A program made the translations under genes and the position numbers. A model generated the notes under the pieces. That model made no database searches. It was not told where the DNA came from and saw nothing but the letters and a program-made list of their open reading frames with translations. Shown here piece after piece: positions 24,401 through 34,420 of a stretch of DNA of 64,000 nucleotides (position 1 is the first letter of the stretch; every line of letters starts with the position of its first letter). The DNA comes from Cynocephalus volans (lineage: Eukaryota > Chordata > Mammalia > Dermoptera > Cynocephalidae). Location of the stretch: the NCBI RefSeq assembly GCF_027409185.1, contig NC_084475.1:16202130-16266129 (forward strand). The letters are read 5' to 3'.

Positions 24401-27400
24401 GGCCCCCAGGGCTGCCTCCCAGGTCCCCGGGGCTGCCTCCCAGGTCCCCGGGGCTGTCTCCCAGGCTCTACCCTCAGCTATGACTTCCAAGCCCAGGAAG
24501 CCCCCCGCCCCTCGGGAGGAGCCAGAGCGTGACGTGGAGTCAGTGGGTGCCTGCTTGAGGGTGAGGAGCCAAAGCCACCTGGATGGCGGGTCCTGGGGTG
24601 GGGGCAGCAGGTGCCAGGACTGCAGGGAGGAGAGGCGTGGTCGGGCGGGCTGAGCAGGAAGATGCTACTGGGCCCCAGACCCCAGGGATCTGAGGGGGAC
24701 GTTGTGAGTGACGACATGGCTGGCTAGGCCTGCTCTTCACTTCTCCCTCCTCTCAGGAGGAGACCTCAGAGGAGGCTGAAGACAGGCCCTGGTGGCCCAA
24801 GAGCTTCCAGCAGAAGCGGGACTATTTCCAGAGGATGGGTGAGGGCATGTGGGTGGCACCTGGGCCAGGGGAGGGTGGGCCGGCCGGTGGAGGCCGTTGG
24901 GCAAATGTGGCTAACAGAGAAGGCCACCTGGGCACTTACAGGCCAGGAGGAGATCAAGGTGAAGGTGGTGAAGCCTCCGGCCAAGGTTCAGATGCCCCGG
25001 GGGGAGGAGCCGGAGGAGCAAGAAGAGGAAACGAGAGCAGGTGGGGAGGGGAGCTGGGGAGGGCCTGGGGCTCCTGTGGTTCTGCACAGTGTTTAATCGT
25101 CCTTTCCCTCTTCCTGGTCAGTGCTGTCCCCTCCTCCTCCCCCAGTGGTGAAGAAGCCCTGGAAAGGAGGCGAGGTCAGAGCTGCAAAAGAAGCCAAAGC
25201 TGAGCCCACCGGGGAGGCAGGGCCTGGTCCTGGTCGAGGGCCAGCCCAGGGTAGGGGGCCCGTGGTGCGCAGCTTGGATCCCACGTCCCAGCGGCCAGAA
25301 CCCAGCAGGGAAATTCGCAACATCATCCGCATGTACCAGAGCCGCCCATCCCCTGTCCCTGTGCCTGTGCAGCCATCCAGGTGGGCCCCGGGGGAGGTGG
25401 CCGGGGCTGTTCTGCTCCTCGGGGAATTACCCTGTGGACCTAGTGACCTCTTCCTTCCCCCACAAGGCCCCCCAAATCTTTCCTGAGGAAATATGATCCT
25501 AAGGACGAGGCTCTGGCCAAGCTGGGGATCAACGGTGCCCACTCCCCGCCTCCGGTGAGCCCCCCATCCAGGGCATGGGCTGCTCTGTTTGGAAGTCCAA
25601 GGCTCGCTGGGGTAAACTTGGCCTTGCCCCTAGACTCAGCCTACCTGCCTTCTCTGTGCCCCCACCCCCAGACACTGTCCCCCAGCCCAGGGAAGGGCCT
25701 CCCACCAGCTGTGGCTCCTCGACCCAAGGCCCCACCACAGCTTGGGCCCTCCAGCTCCATCAAGGAAAAGCAGGAGCCCCTTCGGGACCTGTTTGGCCAG
25801 AACCCGCCCACTGCCCAGGCACCCGCACCTCCACCGGCACCCCCACTGCCTCTGCCTGAGGACCCAGGGACCCCTTCAGCTGAACCTCGAGGTAAGGGAT
25901 GCCACATCCCCTGCATGGTGGGCTTCACTGGGGCGGGGGCAATACTCCCAACAGCCTCTTGACACCCGTGGCTGAAGTCATTTTCACATGACTGAAGTCA
26001 GCCCCTTCAGCTGCTCGGGATTCTGGACTTTGGAGCCCTGGGTGGGGAGCCCCATTCCACATTCCCACCCATGACAGGACCTGGGTACCCCGGAGGCCTG
26101 TCTGGCACTGAGGGACTGATACACACAGAGTGTTGTCCTCGATGTGGACCTGATGGCTCTGTGAGGAATTTAGTGACTCCGGCTGAACGTGGTCAGGGAG
26201 GGACCACTCACCTCAGGGACACCAGGGAAAGCTTAGGCCTGGAAATGCAGGCAGGGGGTAGTACCAAGGGCAGGAGGTTGAAGGATCCGGGCTCTTGGGA
26301 GGCTTCTGAGGAGGGGCTTTCCTGCCCAGGTCCCCTGTCATTCGGGCTCTGGCAGCCCCTTGCCTAAGGCTCTTTATGCATTCCCCCCCGCCAGGCTTGA
26401 TGGAGCCCATGGGGGACAAGGGGCTCTCTACCCAGCTACTTGCATCCTCTGCTAGCGTGTGCTTCTCCTACGCCAGCGCACCCTGGAAGTTGTTCCTACG
26501 CAAGGAGGTGGGCATGGGGTGGGGAGGGCTCAGCCTGACCTCTTTGGGCTGGCAGGGAGGTGGTGGACTGTGGGATATCCCAACCTGGGACCCCAGCATA
26601 CCCTCCCCACAACCCACCTTTTCAAGGCTGGTTTTCCAGTGTGGGCCTGGAGGGCCGAGGGCGGCTGGGCAGGGGCACCAACCTGTCCAATCTCACTCTT
26701 CCATGCCCTCCTCCAGGTGTTCTACCCCCGGGAGAACTTCAGCCATCCCTACTGCCTCAGGCTCCTCTGCCAGCAGGTGAGAGCCTGGCCCACCTGCCAG
26801 CCTGTGCCATGTGCAGACAGATGGCGTCCCTGGGGCACTCCTAACACCTGGGCCAGGTTAACACCAGTGCGAGGGGCACTGCAGCAGCAGGCACGCGTGG
26901 GACACTTTCTGTGTGCCAGCCCTGCCTTCAATTACTTAATCCTCACGACGTTCCTAAGAAGTAGGGACCGTTATTAACCTAGTGTAACATGAGGGATCTC
27001 CAAAAAGTTCATGGGAAGATTCATACCTTTTAATTCCATTTTTCCACGAACATTTTGAAGTAACTCTGTAGATGAGGATTAAGAGAAAAGTGTACACAGC
27101 ACACGACACAGTAATACTTTAATCAATGGTGGCTGTTACTCTGCCACCTCTGGATGCTCCCAGGAGTATGCCTCAGTCTCCCCAGATTCTACAGTAGCCT
27201 CTTTCTCCCCCTCCACCAAATTCTGTTCCTTCAGGGAAATTTATCTCAGCTGAGGCAGCAGCAGTCCTGGGGGGTCTCTGTGCCGTGAGGTGAAGGGAAG
27301 GAGGGCAGGCGAGGTGTGGGTGGCTGTGACCCTGGGCTTCTGAGCCCTCTCTCACTCCCTCCCTCTGTCCCTTCCTGCTGAGATGGGCAAGCCCCAGTGT

Positions 27401-30400
27401 CCACCCTGGGATGGAGGCGACCTTCACTGGACTCCCCAGCTTTCCCACCATGTGTGTCTATGGCTGCTCCTGGAGTGGGCTCTGGCCTCGGGACCCAGTG
27501 GTGACCTCCTGGCTCTGTCCCCAGATCCTGCGGGACACCTTTGCCGAGTCCTGCATCCGGATCTCCCGGGATGAGCGACACAAAATGAAGGACCTGCTGG
27601 GTATGGGTCCTGGGACCTGGGAGTCAGGGAGCTTGAATGCAGTGGGGGGCGGTACTGGACCTGCCCTGAGGGAGGGAGCGACTGTGGGAGCAAACTCTGG
27701 GGTCTCCCCTGTGTGAGCTGGGAGTGGGGAGCTGAGGACAGCCTGGGCCCTTCCTGCCTACAGGAGACTTGGAGGTGGGCCTGGACTCCCTTGACACTGC
27801 TGAAGACAGCGTTAAGAAGCGCATTGTGGTGGCTGCACGGGACAACTGGGCCAACTACTTCTCCCGCATCTTCCCTGCCTCGGTCAGTAATGCTGGGGGT
27901 AGGGAGTGCGGATGCCAGGCCCTGTTCTGGATCCTGGCGCACGAGCTGGCAGTGTGTGGGGGTGGGGATGTGTCAGTACCAGTGGAGAGACAAAACACAG
28001 CCACTGGCCCTGAGCAGCTCCAGGGTATCTTTGGCGGTAGTGAGGACCTAGGAGCCTGTCTGTGACCCGCCCACTGTCCTGGCAGGGCGAGAGTGGCAGC
28101 GATGTGCAGCTGCTGGGTGTGTCCCACCGGGGGCTGAGGCTGCTCAAGGTGACCCAAGCCTCCAGCTTCCACCCTGACCAGCTGAAGACACTCTGCTCCT
28201 ACAGGTGTGAGCTCTCCCAGAGCCTGGGCTGGAGGGGGGCGGGGGATGGCGAGACGGCCCCAGCTCATGCCCCCACCCTGTGCACAGCTTTGCTGAGGTT
28301 TTGGGCGTGGAGTGCCGGGGCGGCTCCACCCTGGAGCTGTCACTGAAGAGTGAGCAGCTGGTGCTGCACACAGCCAGGGCGAGGGCCATCAAAGCCCTGG
28401 TGGAGCTGTTCCTGAGTGAGCTCCAGAAGGCAAGTGCAGGTGGCTGGGGCTGGGGCCGGAGGGCAGCCTCTGCCAATGCCGATGCTGCTTCTCTCCTCTG
28501 GTTTCCTGGTGGGGGCTGGGAGTTTAGGCTGGGACCTTGGAACTCTGGGGTGCTGGATGGAGAAGGGGCAGCCAGGGGGGAGCTAGCAGGGTGGGCAGGA
28601 CAGGGAGGCACAGGCAGGCTCGACACTCTCTGGCCCGCTCATTCACCTGCCCCTAGGACTCTGGCTATGTGGTTGCGCTGCGCAGCTATGTCACAGATGA
28701 CTGCAGCCTCCTCAGCTTCCACCGCGGCGACCTCATCAAGTTGTTGCCAGGGGCCACGCTGGAGCCAGGTATCCCCAGGGCCAGCAGGGGGCTGGCAAAG
28801 GGAGGGCATCCCACTGGCAGAGCCTGCCAGGGGGCAGAAGGGCCAGTGGTGAGCCACTGCCTTCGCGTGCCCTCTAGGCTGGCAGTTTGGCTCTGCCGGG
28901 GGCCGTTCCGGACTCTTTCCTGCTGACATAGTGCAGCCAGCTGCTGCTCCCGACTTTTCCTTCTCCCTGGAGCAGAGGAACAACAGGCACAAGAGGCAGC
29001 TGCAGCTTGGGGAGCCAGGGCTGGCTCAGTGGGACAAGGCCTCAGAGGTGAGGACGGGAGAGGCAGGGGCAAGGTGTCCCTAGGCATCGAGGAAGGAGCG
29101 CATGATTGCCCCAGGGCTGCTGGGCACCGGGACTGCTCTACTGCCACCTCCTACGCCTGGTGGGCAGTGCTTGGCCGGTGCTGTTTGCTCTGCTTCCTCC
29201 TGACTGCAGCATTGCCTCCCCCCAGACTGTGAGCTCCCTGTGGGCAGGGGCAGGGCCATCTGCCCCTCTCGTGTCCCACATGGTACTTAGTTCGGTGATG
29301 CCATAAATGTTCAATAAAACAGCTCTTGACTTTCCTGGCTTCTGGTGTTGCTCCTCTTGGGTCTGGCTGGGGTGGGGACAGGGCTGTGGCAGGACCTCTG
29401 GGACAGGCCAGTGGCACTAGGTGGCATCAGATTTTCTGTGCTCCCAGCACCCCACCTGCCCCCAGAGCCAGACACACAGTGATGACTTGGAAGTCACCAG
29501 CCTGCCCTCCTCTGTGGCCTGCACCTCTCTATCCACCGACTCTCACAACTACACCATGCAGGAATTTGCCCTGCGCTACTTCCGGAAGCCTCAGACCTCG
29601 TGAGTGCCCTGGACCAACCCTTGTGCCTGTCTGTCCTCCACCTTCCCAAAGCTAGCTCCCTGCTCAGAGCCACCAGCGAGTGCTCTTAACACCTCCCCTG
29701 CAGCCTGGGACGGGGCAGGAGGGCCGAGCAATGGGGCTGTCCTCTCTCTGCTCCCAACAGGTGGCACAAGACCAGTGAAAGTGCTAAGGAGAAGGCCACA
29801 GCCAGCCTGGTGCAGTATACCAAGGTAAGGGGAGAGAGGGTGGGGGAGTCTGGCCAGTGGATCTTCTCTTGGACCCCCAAGGGCCTCAGACCCACAGCCC
29901 CGCCTCTTTGGCTGTAGGCTCCCATCCAGGAATCACTCATCAGCCTCAGTGATAAGGACAGAAGCAGGCAGGCTGTGGCAAGCTTCCAGAGTGAGTGGCC
30001 ATGAGTATCCCAGGACCCTGTGTCTTCAGTACCTCGGACCTGGGCACCTGGTCCCCTTCTCTCCTTGAACTCTGCCTGTTTCTGCCCCAGTGCACTGTAT
30101 GTGGTCTTGGGCACTCATGGCATCCCTGAGCCTTGGTTTCCTTGTTGGTAAAGCTGGCAACAGCTTCCCTTCCCGGCTGTCGTGCATTTTAAGAGTAAGA
30201 TATGAGGTAGCAGGTGAAGGCCCTGTGCAGCGACGCCATGACCAGGGCCAGGCACCAGCACGGCTCACCACGCTTCTCATCCTGCCTGCAGCTCTGATGC
30301 AGTTTATGGGGGACCAGTCTAAGCCCCGAGGCAAGGATGATGTGGATCTGCTCTATGAGCTGCTGAAGGTAAGCAGGGCTGTGTGTGCTGGAAGCGGGGG

Positions 30401-31573
30401 CACAGACCGGCAGCCCTGAGTGCCTGTTCCTGTCCTCTTCCCTGGACCTGAATGGGGTCCCCCTTCCCTTGGTCACTATGCTTTCAAGACATTCTAAAGT
30501 ATTTATTGAGCACCTACTACATGCTGGGGGCATGGCTGTAAGGCCAGTGGCTGAGTCCCTGCAGATCTTACTATCTCATGGGAGGAGACAGTAAAAAATG
30601 ATGTCATGTGTCTGGAAGTGAAAAGCGCTATGGCGACAATAAAGCAGGGGAAGGGGCTGCTATGGCAGAGAGGCTATGTGACAAGAGAACTGAAGGGAGC
30701 AAGGGGCAAGCCAAGTGCACATGGGGACAGAGAGAAGGGTCGGGCGGCATCCTGCCAGGATAAGCCTCAGCACTGTCCCGCACCAGCAAGGCCAGCGTGG
30801 GGGAGAGTGGAGGAAGAGGACAGGGAGGGGCCATGGGTCCAGGTCACAGCAGGCCTTGTATGCCATTGGGGGATTTTGATTTTTTCAGAGTAAGGGGAAA
30901 CCACTGGAGAGGATTTTGAAAAGATGCTTGGCTTATATTTCACAGGGTCGCTCTGGCCATTGTTTGTGATTCTGGGGGCTTAAGGGGAAAAGGAAGTTAC
31001 TGCAGTGGTCCCAGGTGAGAGGTGTGCTGGGCCAGGCCCAGGGGCAGCAGCGGAGGGGAGCAGTGAGAAGATGCAGAGCCAGCAGGGTCCACTGGCCAAT
31101 TGCAGGTGGCGTCTGAGAGGGCCGGAGCAATGACCGTCTTCCATGAGGAGCAGGTCTAGGCTGGCAGAGGAATGTTTTGGACACATGAAGTCTGAAATTC
31201 CAGACTTCCAAGTGGAGGGGTCTGGGATTCAAGGGAGAAATCTGGGCTGGAGGCAGGTACTGGAGAGTCATCAGACATGAGCAGCTGAGACCATTGGGGA
31301 GAGTGTAGAGAGGTTCAAGAGCACTGAAATGCTTAGAGGTCAAGGGGATAAGGTGGAGCCAGCAAAGACAGAGAGATCAGGGGGGCAGGTGAAGACAATG
31401 ATTGACAGAAACTGCAGATGCTAGGCTGGCGTGTGGCTCACTTGGGAGAGTGTGGTGCTGATAACACCAAGGCCACGGATTCAGATCCCATACAGGGATG
31501 GCTGGTTCGCTCACTGGGTGAGCATGGTGCTGACAACAGCAAGTCAAGGGTTATTATCCCCTTACTGGTCATT

Positions 31574-31604
<31 letters not shown>

Positions 31605-34420
31605 AAATAGAAACTGCAGATGCTTTTAAGCTGGGACATCACCTGACTCCACCCCAGCCCACGGCCATCAACAGGATTTCTCCCTCACATCGGCCCTCAC
31701 CCCATGCACCACAGCTCTGCTGCCCTTCCTGTCCCCACAGCTGTGCCAAGAGAAGGACCTTAGGGATGAGATTTACTGCCAGGTCATCAAGCAGGTCACA
31801 GGACATCCCCGGCCGTGAGTGGGAACTGGGGGGTAGGGTGGAGGCCTCTGGGGGCAGCACGGCACTGTGGTCTGATCAGTCTGAAGCCCCGTCTCCTTGC
31901 CCCACAGGGAACACTGTGCTCGGGGCTGGAGCTTTCTCAGCCTCCTCTCAGGTTTCTTCCCCCCATCAACCACTCTGATGCCCTACGTGACTAAGTTCCT
32001 GCAGGATTCAGGCCCCAGCCAAGGTGTCTATGGGAGGGGGAAAGAGGGAAGAGCTCTCAAGGCTGGGAACGTGCCCATGACCCCAGCCTGCCTCCTCTGC
32101 AGAGCTGGCCCGGAGCAGCCAGGAGCACCTCCAGCGTACAGTCAAATTTGGGGGACGCCAGCGGCTGCCCCCGCTGGGTGAAATGCAGGCTTTCCTGGTA
32201 CTGGGGTGGGCGGATGGGCATCCTGGGACTCCATGGGTGGGGGGTACTCTCCACAGGGGAGCTAGGACTTCTGCCTAGTGGTGGACTGATGCTGCAACCT
32301 TGCTTGGCAGAAAGGGCAAACAAGCCGTCTGCTTCTAATTCACCTGCCTGGGGGCATGGATTACAGCACGAATATCCAAACATTCACGGTGAGCACAGGC
32401 CACAAGGGAAGAGGCTGTGGGCCTCAGTTCTAGGCTCCCTAGTCTTCTCTCCCTCATCATGGCCCTGTCTACATGCCTAGGTGGCATCAGAAGTGCTGGA
32501 GGAGATGTGCAGGCAGATGGGCATCACGGACCCCCAGGAAGTACAGGAATTTGCTCTCTTCCTCATGAAAGGGGAAGGTGAGCTGGGGAGGAAGGGGAGG
32601 CTGGGCTGGGTCTGGGGAGGTGGGTTCACTGGTGGCATGGGCCTGGATGGCAGGGCGTGCTGTGGACCTGGCTCCCTGTGCAGGAGAGCTGGTGCGGCCC
32701 CTGTGGCCCCACGAGTACCTCAACAGCATGCTGGTAGACAAGGACGTGAGCCTGTACGGCCGGCGGCTCAGCTGGGAGACCCCGCTGCACTTTGATAATC
32801 CCATCTACGTCAGCATCCACTACAGCCAGGTCAGCTCACCTGCCCCTGAGCTGCTGCACAGCTGGAGGGCCTGAGCTCCTGTCTGGGTGACCTCTAAGCC
32901 CCACTCCCCACAAAAACGTGGGTCTGTGGCAGCCAGAAGGGGATGGTGGCAGGAATGGGCTTGAGCCCCAGGAGCCACCAACTGGTAGGGACTTTGGGGC
33001 ACAGTTGCCCTTCTCCCGGCCCTCCCCTCAGGTGCTGCGGGACTACCTTCAAGGGAAGCTGGCGGCCAGTGCCCAGGCAGATGCCCAACTCGCCAGGCTG
33101 GCTGCCCTGCAGCACCTCAGCAGGGCCAACAAGACCCCCCCTCCAGAGTGAGTGTGAGCTCTGCCGCCCACCCTCCTCCCACTCCACTCGTCCCACCTCA
33201 ACACCCACCCCAAGGGCCTCTCCTCCAGCCCACCACTCCCACTCTGTCCTCCAAGGTCAAAGCCATTTGGCTTGTACCCTTCCTGGCCCTAACAAGATTG
33301 GCCTGGAGCAGTGGGGGCTGTAGACGCTCCTCTGGAGCACGGCCCTCGCCTAATTCACGTGTATGAATAGGCACTGGTTCAGCTATTTGGCACCTGCTGT
33401 ATGCCCAGCCCTGCCCCCAGGGGGTCAATGGTCATCAGCTTAAACTGACCCAGGCCATGCATTGTAGGCAAGAGCTTCTGGAGTATATCCCGAAGCCTCT
33501 GCGATGGCAAGTGGACGTGGCCACCATAAAGAGTTTGATGGGCCAGGAGCTGAGGCAGCTGCAAGAGCACAGCTCCCAGGAAGCACAGATCAGTTTCCTT
33601 GGTGGGTCTGGGACAAGGAGGTGCTGGGGTGGAGGCTGGAGATCCAGGAGGGAAGGAGTGAGGATGGAGAAGTTGAGGAGGCTTCTACCTCCCTGTCCCT
33701 CTCACCTGACCTGGGGGGCCAAGCAGGGTAGGTTCCAGGGCCCCAGCAGTCAGAACTCCTGTCCTAGCCCTCTCCACCCCCAGATGCCATAGGCCAGCTG
33801 CCTCTCTTTGGCTACACCGTCTACGTGGCAGTGCGAGTGAGTAAGCTGGCCCTGCCGGGACCCTTCCTCCTGGGGCTTAACCGCCAGCACCTCATCCTCA
33901 CGGACCCCGGATCCCAGGTGAGCAGGACTCCTGCCCCACTGATGGCCTGGGAACCGTCGGGCCCTCTCTCTCACAACCCATACTGACCTTTCTCCCGCCA
34001 AGGAACCCAGCTCTGCTCTCTCTGCCACCCCCAGATGCTGTGCTGCTCCATTGCCCTGAAAGACCTGCAGCGGCTCCACCTGCAGAGCCCACTGGAGGAG
34101 GAGGGGTCCCCTTGCCTGGAACTCAACTACAGCTCAGCTGATGGCCCCCAGACCATCTGGTTTGAGTTGCCGCAAGTGAGTGGCCAGGACCTCTAACCAC
34201 CCTGGGAAGGTGGGCGTGAGTGCCTCGCCTCAGCCCTGAGGTGCAGCAGGAGCCTGGGCCCAGGCTGATGACGCCCATGCCTCAGGAGTGGTGTGGGCAG
34301 GGGCAGAGGTGGGGGGCTGGCCGGGGAGCCCCATCCTAACAGGCCTTTGCACGGCAGGCCCAGGAGCTGCAGCACACCATTGTCTTCCTACTGGACAACA
34401 GCACCTCCTCCAGTCTGTAG
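1399..34420 (+). CDS. Myosin XVB, unconventional class XV myosin (64 coding exons)
   Basis: Class XV myosin, the paralogue of the hair-cell stereocilia myosin MYO15A. Joining exons by homology to class XV myosins gives one frame of 9,201 nt (about 3,066 aa) from ATG 1399 (context gccATGg, first ATG after in-frame stops) to TAG 34418-34420. Every junction keeps phase and no frameshift or internal stop was seen. Order: disordered N-terminal extension (residues 1-693), motor head (about 694-1347), IQ region, MyTH4, FERM F1-like lobe, Pro/Gln-rich linker, FERM-like segment, SH3, second MyTH4, FERM, C-terminal SSSL. Exon coordinates are given in the domain entries. The motor carries changed ATPase motifs. 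The human locus was long described as a transcribed pseudogene; here the frame is open. Exon 23 (19465 or 19468 start) is the least certain exon. The 3' end abuts convergent RECQL5. Confidence 0.9.
4363..4782 (-). repeat. Solo LTR, ERVL-MaLR type, antisense
   Basis: 420-bp element in a MYO15B intron. On the minus strand it begins TGATGGAGTTTGGATGTG and ends ACTAAAACA, the 5'-TG...CA-3' and sequence style of MST/MLT1 MaLR LTRs. It is flanked by a perfect 5-bp duplication, gcccc (4358-4362 and 4783-4787). No internal region is present, so it is a solo LTR. Non-coding. Confidence 0.8.
6785..6960 (-). repeat. tRNA-Ile-like SINE dimer (CYN-like)
   Basis: Two tRNA-like units head to tail with a poly-A tail (poly-T here at about 6785-6802). 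The left unit has A-box GTGGCTCACTCGG and B-box GGTTCGGATCC. Flanks acatgtctttt / acatgtgtttt form a target-site duplication with one mismatch. Confidence 0.85.
7769..9335. other. MYO15B intron 12
   Basis: 1.6-kb intron after switch II. Contains a MIR (about 8255-8440); otherwise nothing recognised. Its donor is gtcacc, an unusually weak match. Confidence 0.6.
8255..8440 (+). repeat. MIR SINE
   Basis: Reads ctagctgtgcagccttcagc, aagttcattaacctctctga and onward in standard MIR order. Diverged. Confidence 0.65.
10584..10758 (+). repeat. tRNA-Ile-like SINE dimer with perfect TSD
   Basis: Full dimer with A-rich tail, bounded by a perfect 17-bp duplication (10567-10583 and 10759-10775). The intact duplication suggests a fairly recent insertion. 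Confidence 0.88.
11033..11128 (-). repeat. tRNA-Ile-like SINE monomer
   Basis: Single tRNA-like unit of the 'ggccgctggctggtac' type with a poly-T start. Older and more diverged than the dimers. Confidence 0.7.
11312..11412 (-). repeat. tRNA-Ile-like SINE monomer
   Basis: Monomer with T-rich start, cacccttgatct-like B-box complement and an ending of agcgaaccagccagccc. Diverged. Confidence 0.65.
11791..11880 (-). repeat. tRNA-Ile-like SINE monomer
   Basis: Monomer reading ggcagctggccagcaaaggg through gagctaaccggccagccc, the reverse complement of a single tRNA-like unit. Confidence 0.7.
12099..12178 (+). repeat. tRNA-Ile-like SINE monomer, near-tRNA sequence
   Basis: Reads tagctcggttggttagaacg, then tggtgctgataacccca, then a T-arm (gggtttgatccc). 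Very close to a tRNA-Ile cloverleaf with a GAT anticodon loop (ctGATaa). Most likely a SINE monomer, since related diverged copies surround it. Confidence 0.65.
12975..13425 (+). repeat. L1 fragment, sense orientation
   Basis: A-rich sequence typical of the 3' part of L1 ORF2, including gaaatagaaagtccagtaac followed by agacccaagg. Diverged. Lies in the MYO15B intron between exons 15 and 16. Confidence 0.6.
16463..16641 (-). repeat. tRNA-Ile-like SINE dimer inside L1
   Basis: Dimer inserted in L1 sequence, flanked by tctaggtattttat / tctagatattttat (16449-16462, 16642-16655). Confidence 0.82.
16765..16930 (-). repeat. tRNA-Ile-like SINE dimer inside L1
   Basis: Second dimer in the same L1, flanked by the perfect 17-bp duplication gaacttcatgcattttt (16748-16764, 16931-16947). 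Confidence 0.88.
17105..17478. repeat. Unidentified insert splitting the L1
   Basis: About 375 bp with no similarity I recognise; it separates two collinear L1 parts. It could be an older LTR or DNA element. A SINE fragment sits at its right edge. Confidence 0.35.
17478..17516 (-). repeat. SINE monomer fragment
   Basis: Only the 5' end of a monomer remains (gagctaaccggccagcccc). It lies at the right edge of the unidentified insert in the L1. Confidence 0.55.
18270..18480 (-). repeat. MIR SINE with internal 33-bp tandem triplication
   Basis: Sequence of the MIR core type (cattttacaaatgatgaaaa, gagaggtaaagtaatgtacc, tcgaacccaggtggcctgg). A 33-bp unit is present three times in a row at 18341-18438. 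Confidence 0.72.
20731..20913 (-). repeat. tRNA-Ile-like SINE dimer (first of an adjacent pair)
   Basis: Dimer flanked by caggtgtcaattt at 20718-20730 and 20914-20926. A second dimer follows immediately. Confidence 0.85.
20927..21098 (-). repeat. tRNA-Ile-like SINE dimer (second of an adjacent pair)
   Basis: Dimer in the same orientation as its neighbour, flanked by caggtgtcaattt at 20914-20926 and 21099-21111. Confidence 0.85.
23171..25891 (+). other. MYO15B Pro/Gln-rich linker exons 31-41
   Basis: Exons 23171-23271, 23373-23449, 23570-23651, 23851-23949, 24113-24228, 24327-24560, 24757-24838, 24942-25040, 25122-25380, 25467-25554, 25672-25891. Low-complexity linker between the first MyTH4/F1 unit and the FERM-like/SH3 region. 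Class XV signatures remain: [53 protein letters not shown], and [14 protein letters not shown], the counterpart of IKNIVRQYQQP in MYO15A. Exon 36 holds a 21-bp tandem repeat coding AASQVPG. Many exons are small and symmetric in phase, so alternative skipping is possible. Confidence 0.82.
24410..24465 (+). repeat. 21-bp coding tandem repeat in MYO15B exon 36
   Basis: Unit ggctgcctcccaggtccccgg starting at 24410, 24431 and 24452 (third copy partial), coding AASQVPG repeats. In frame. Confidence 0.85.
26395..28429 (+). other. MYO15B FERM-like segment exons 42-47
   Basis: Exons 26395-26507, 26717-26776, 27525-27600, 27764-27882, 28086-28204, 28288-28429. The sequence parallels MYO15A closely: [104 protein letters not shown]. 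The second half looks like a PH-type F3 lobe, so this is a FERM F2-F3-like segment just before the SH3 domain. Exon 47 ends at 28429 with AAG followed by GC rather than GT, a GC-AG intron. Confidence 0.85.
26994..27062. repeat. Short mariner-like MITE, copy 1
   Basis: About 69 bp. An arm ccaaaaagttcatgggaag and its inverted partner ttccacgaacattttgaag surround a roughly 25-bp AT-rich centre. Diverged copy of the element at 62996. Confidence 0.6.
28657..29047 (+). other. MYO15B SH3 domain exons 48-49
   Basis: Exons 28657-28768 and 28878-29047. The residues run [18 protein letters not shown], then [10 protein letters not shown], then [20 protein letters not shown]. This has the SH3 order: an ALYDY-like ALRSY, an acidic RT loop, the GD turn, the conserved Trp, and a GLFPADIV ending. 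SH3 domains bind Pro-rich peptides. The Trp and the final FP/V pattern are kept, so the domain should fold. It lies directly upstream of the second MyTH4 as in MYO15A. Confidence 0.88.
30490..31345. repeat. Ancient mammalian interspersed repeat
   Basis: Begins with the common 'tatttattgagcacctactacatgc' type sequence and continues with familiar pieces (caggccttgtatgccattgg; ggtcgctctggccattg; actgcagtggtcccaggtga). I recognise it as mammalian-wide repeat sequence but cannot name the family. Confidence 0.45.
31423..31609 (+). repeat. tRNA-Ile-like SINE dimer with (TAAA)n tail
   Basis: Dimer with a simple-repeat tail (aaataaataaat...), bounded by the perfect 16-bp duplication agaaactgcagatgct (31407-31422, 31610-31625). 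Confidence 0.87.
32103..34420 (+). other. MYO15B C-terminal FERM exons 56-64 and PDZ ligand
   Basis: Exons 32103-32197, 32311-32388, 32481-32577, 32684-32829, 33032-33147, 33468-33601, 33784-33917, 34035-34175, 34358-34420. A complete three-lobe FERM follows MyTH4, with [43 protein letters not shown] and [12 protein letters not shown] visible. The protein ends TSSSL, a class I PDZ ligand (S-x-L at the terminus). MYO15A ends ITLL, also a class I ligand, and binds the PDZ protein whirlin; the MYO15B partner is an inference by analogy. Confidence 0.88.

Larger units (their letters stand above)
29466..32023 (+). other. MYO15B second MyTH4 exons 50-55
   Basis: Exons 29466-29599, 29761-29824, 29918-29990, 30292-30368, 31741-31814, 31908-32023. 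Conserved class XV MyTH4 features: [96 protein letters not shown]. The 1.4-kb intron between 30369 and 31740 contains an ancient repeat and a SINE dimer (31423-31609). Confidence 0.87.

Noticed and set aside
29309-29316. AATAAA inside a MYO15B intron as an early polyadenylation site
   Set aside because: It lies at the end of an ancient MIR/L2-like fragment (tgtgagctccctgtgggcag upstream), which normally carries such a motif. No evidence of use.
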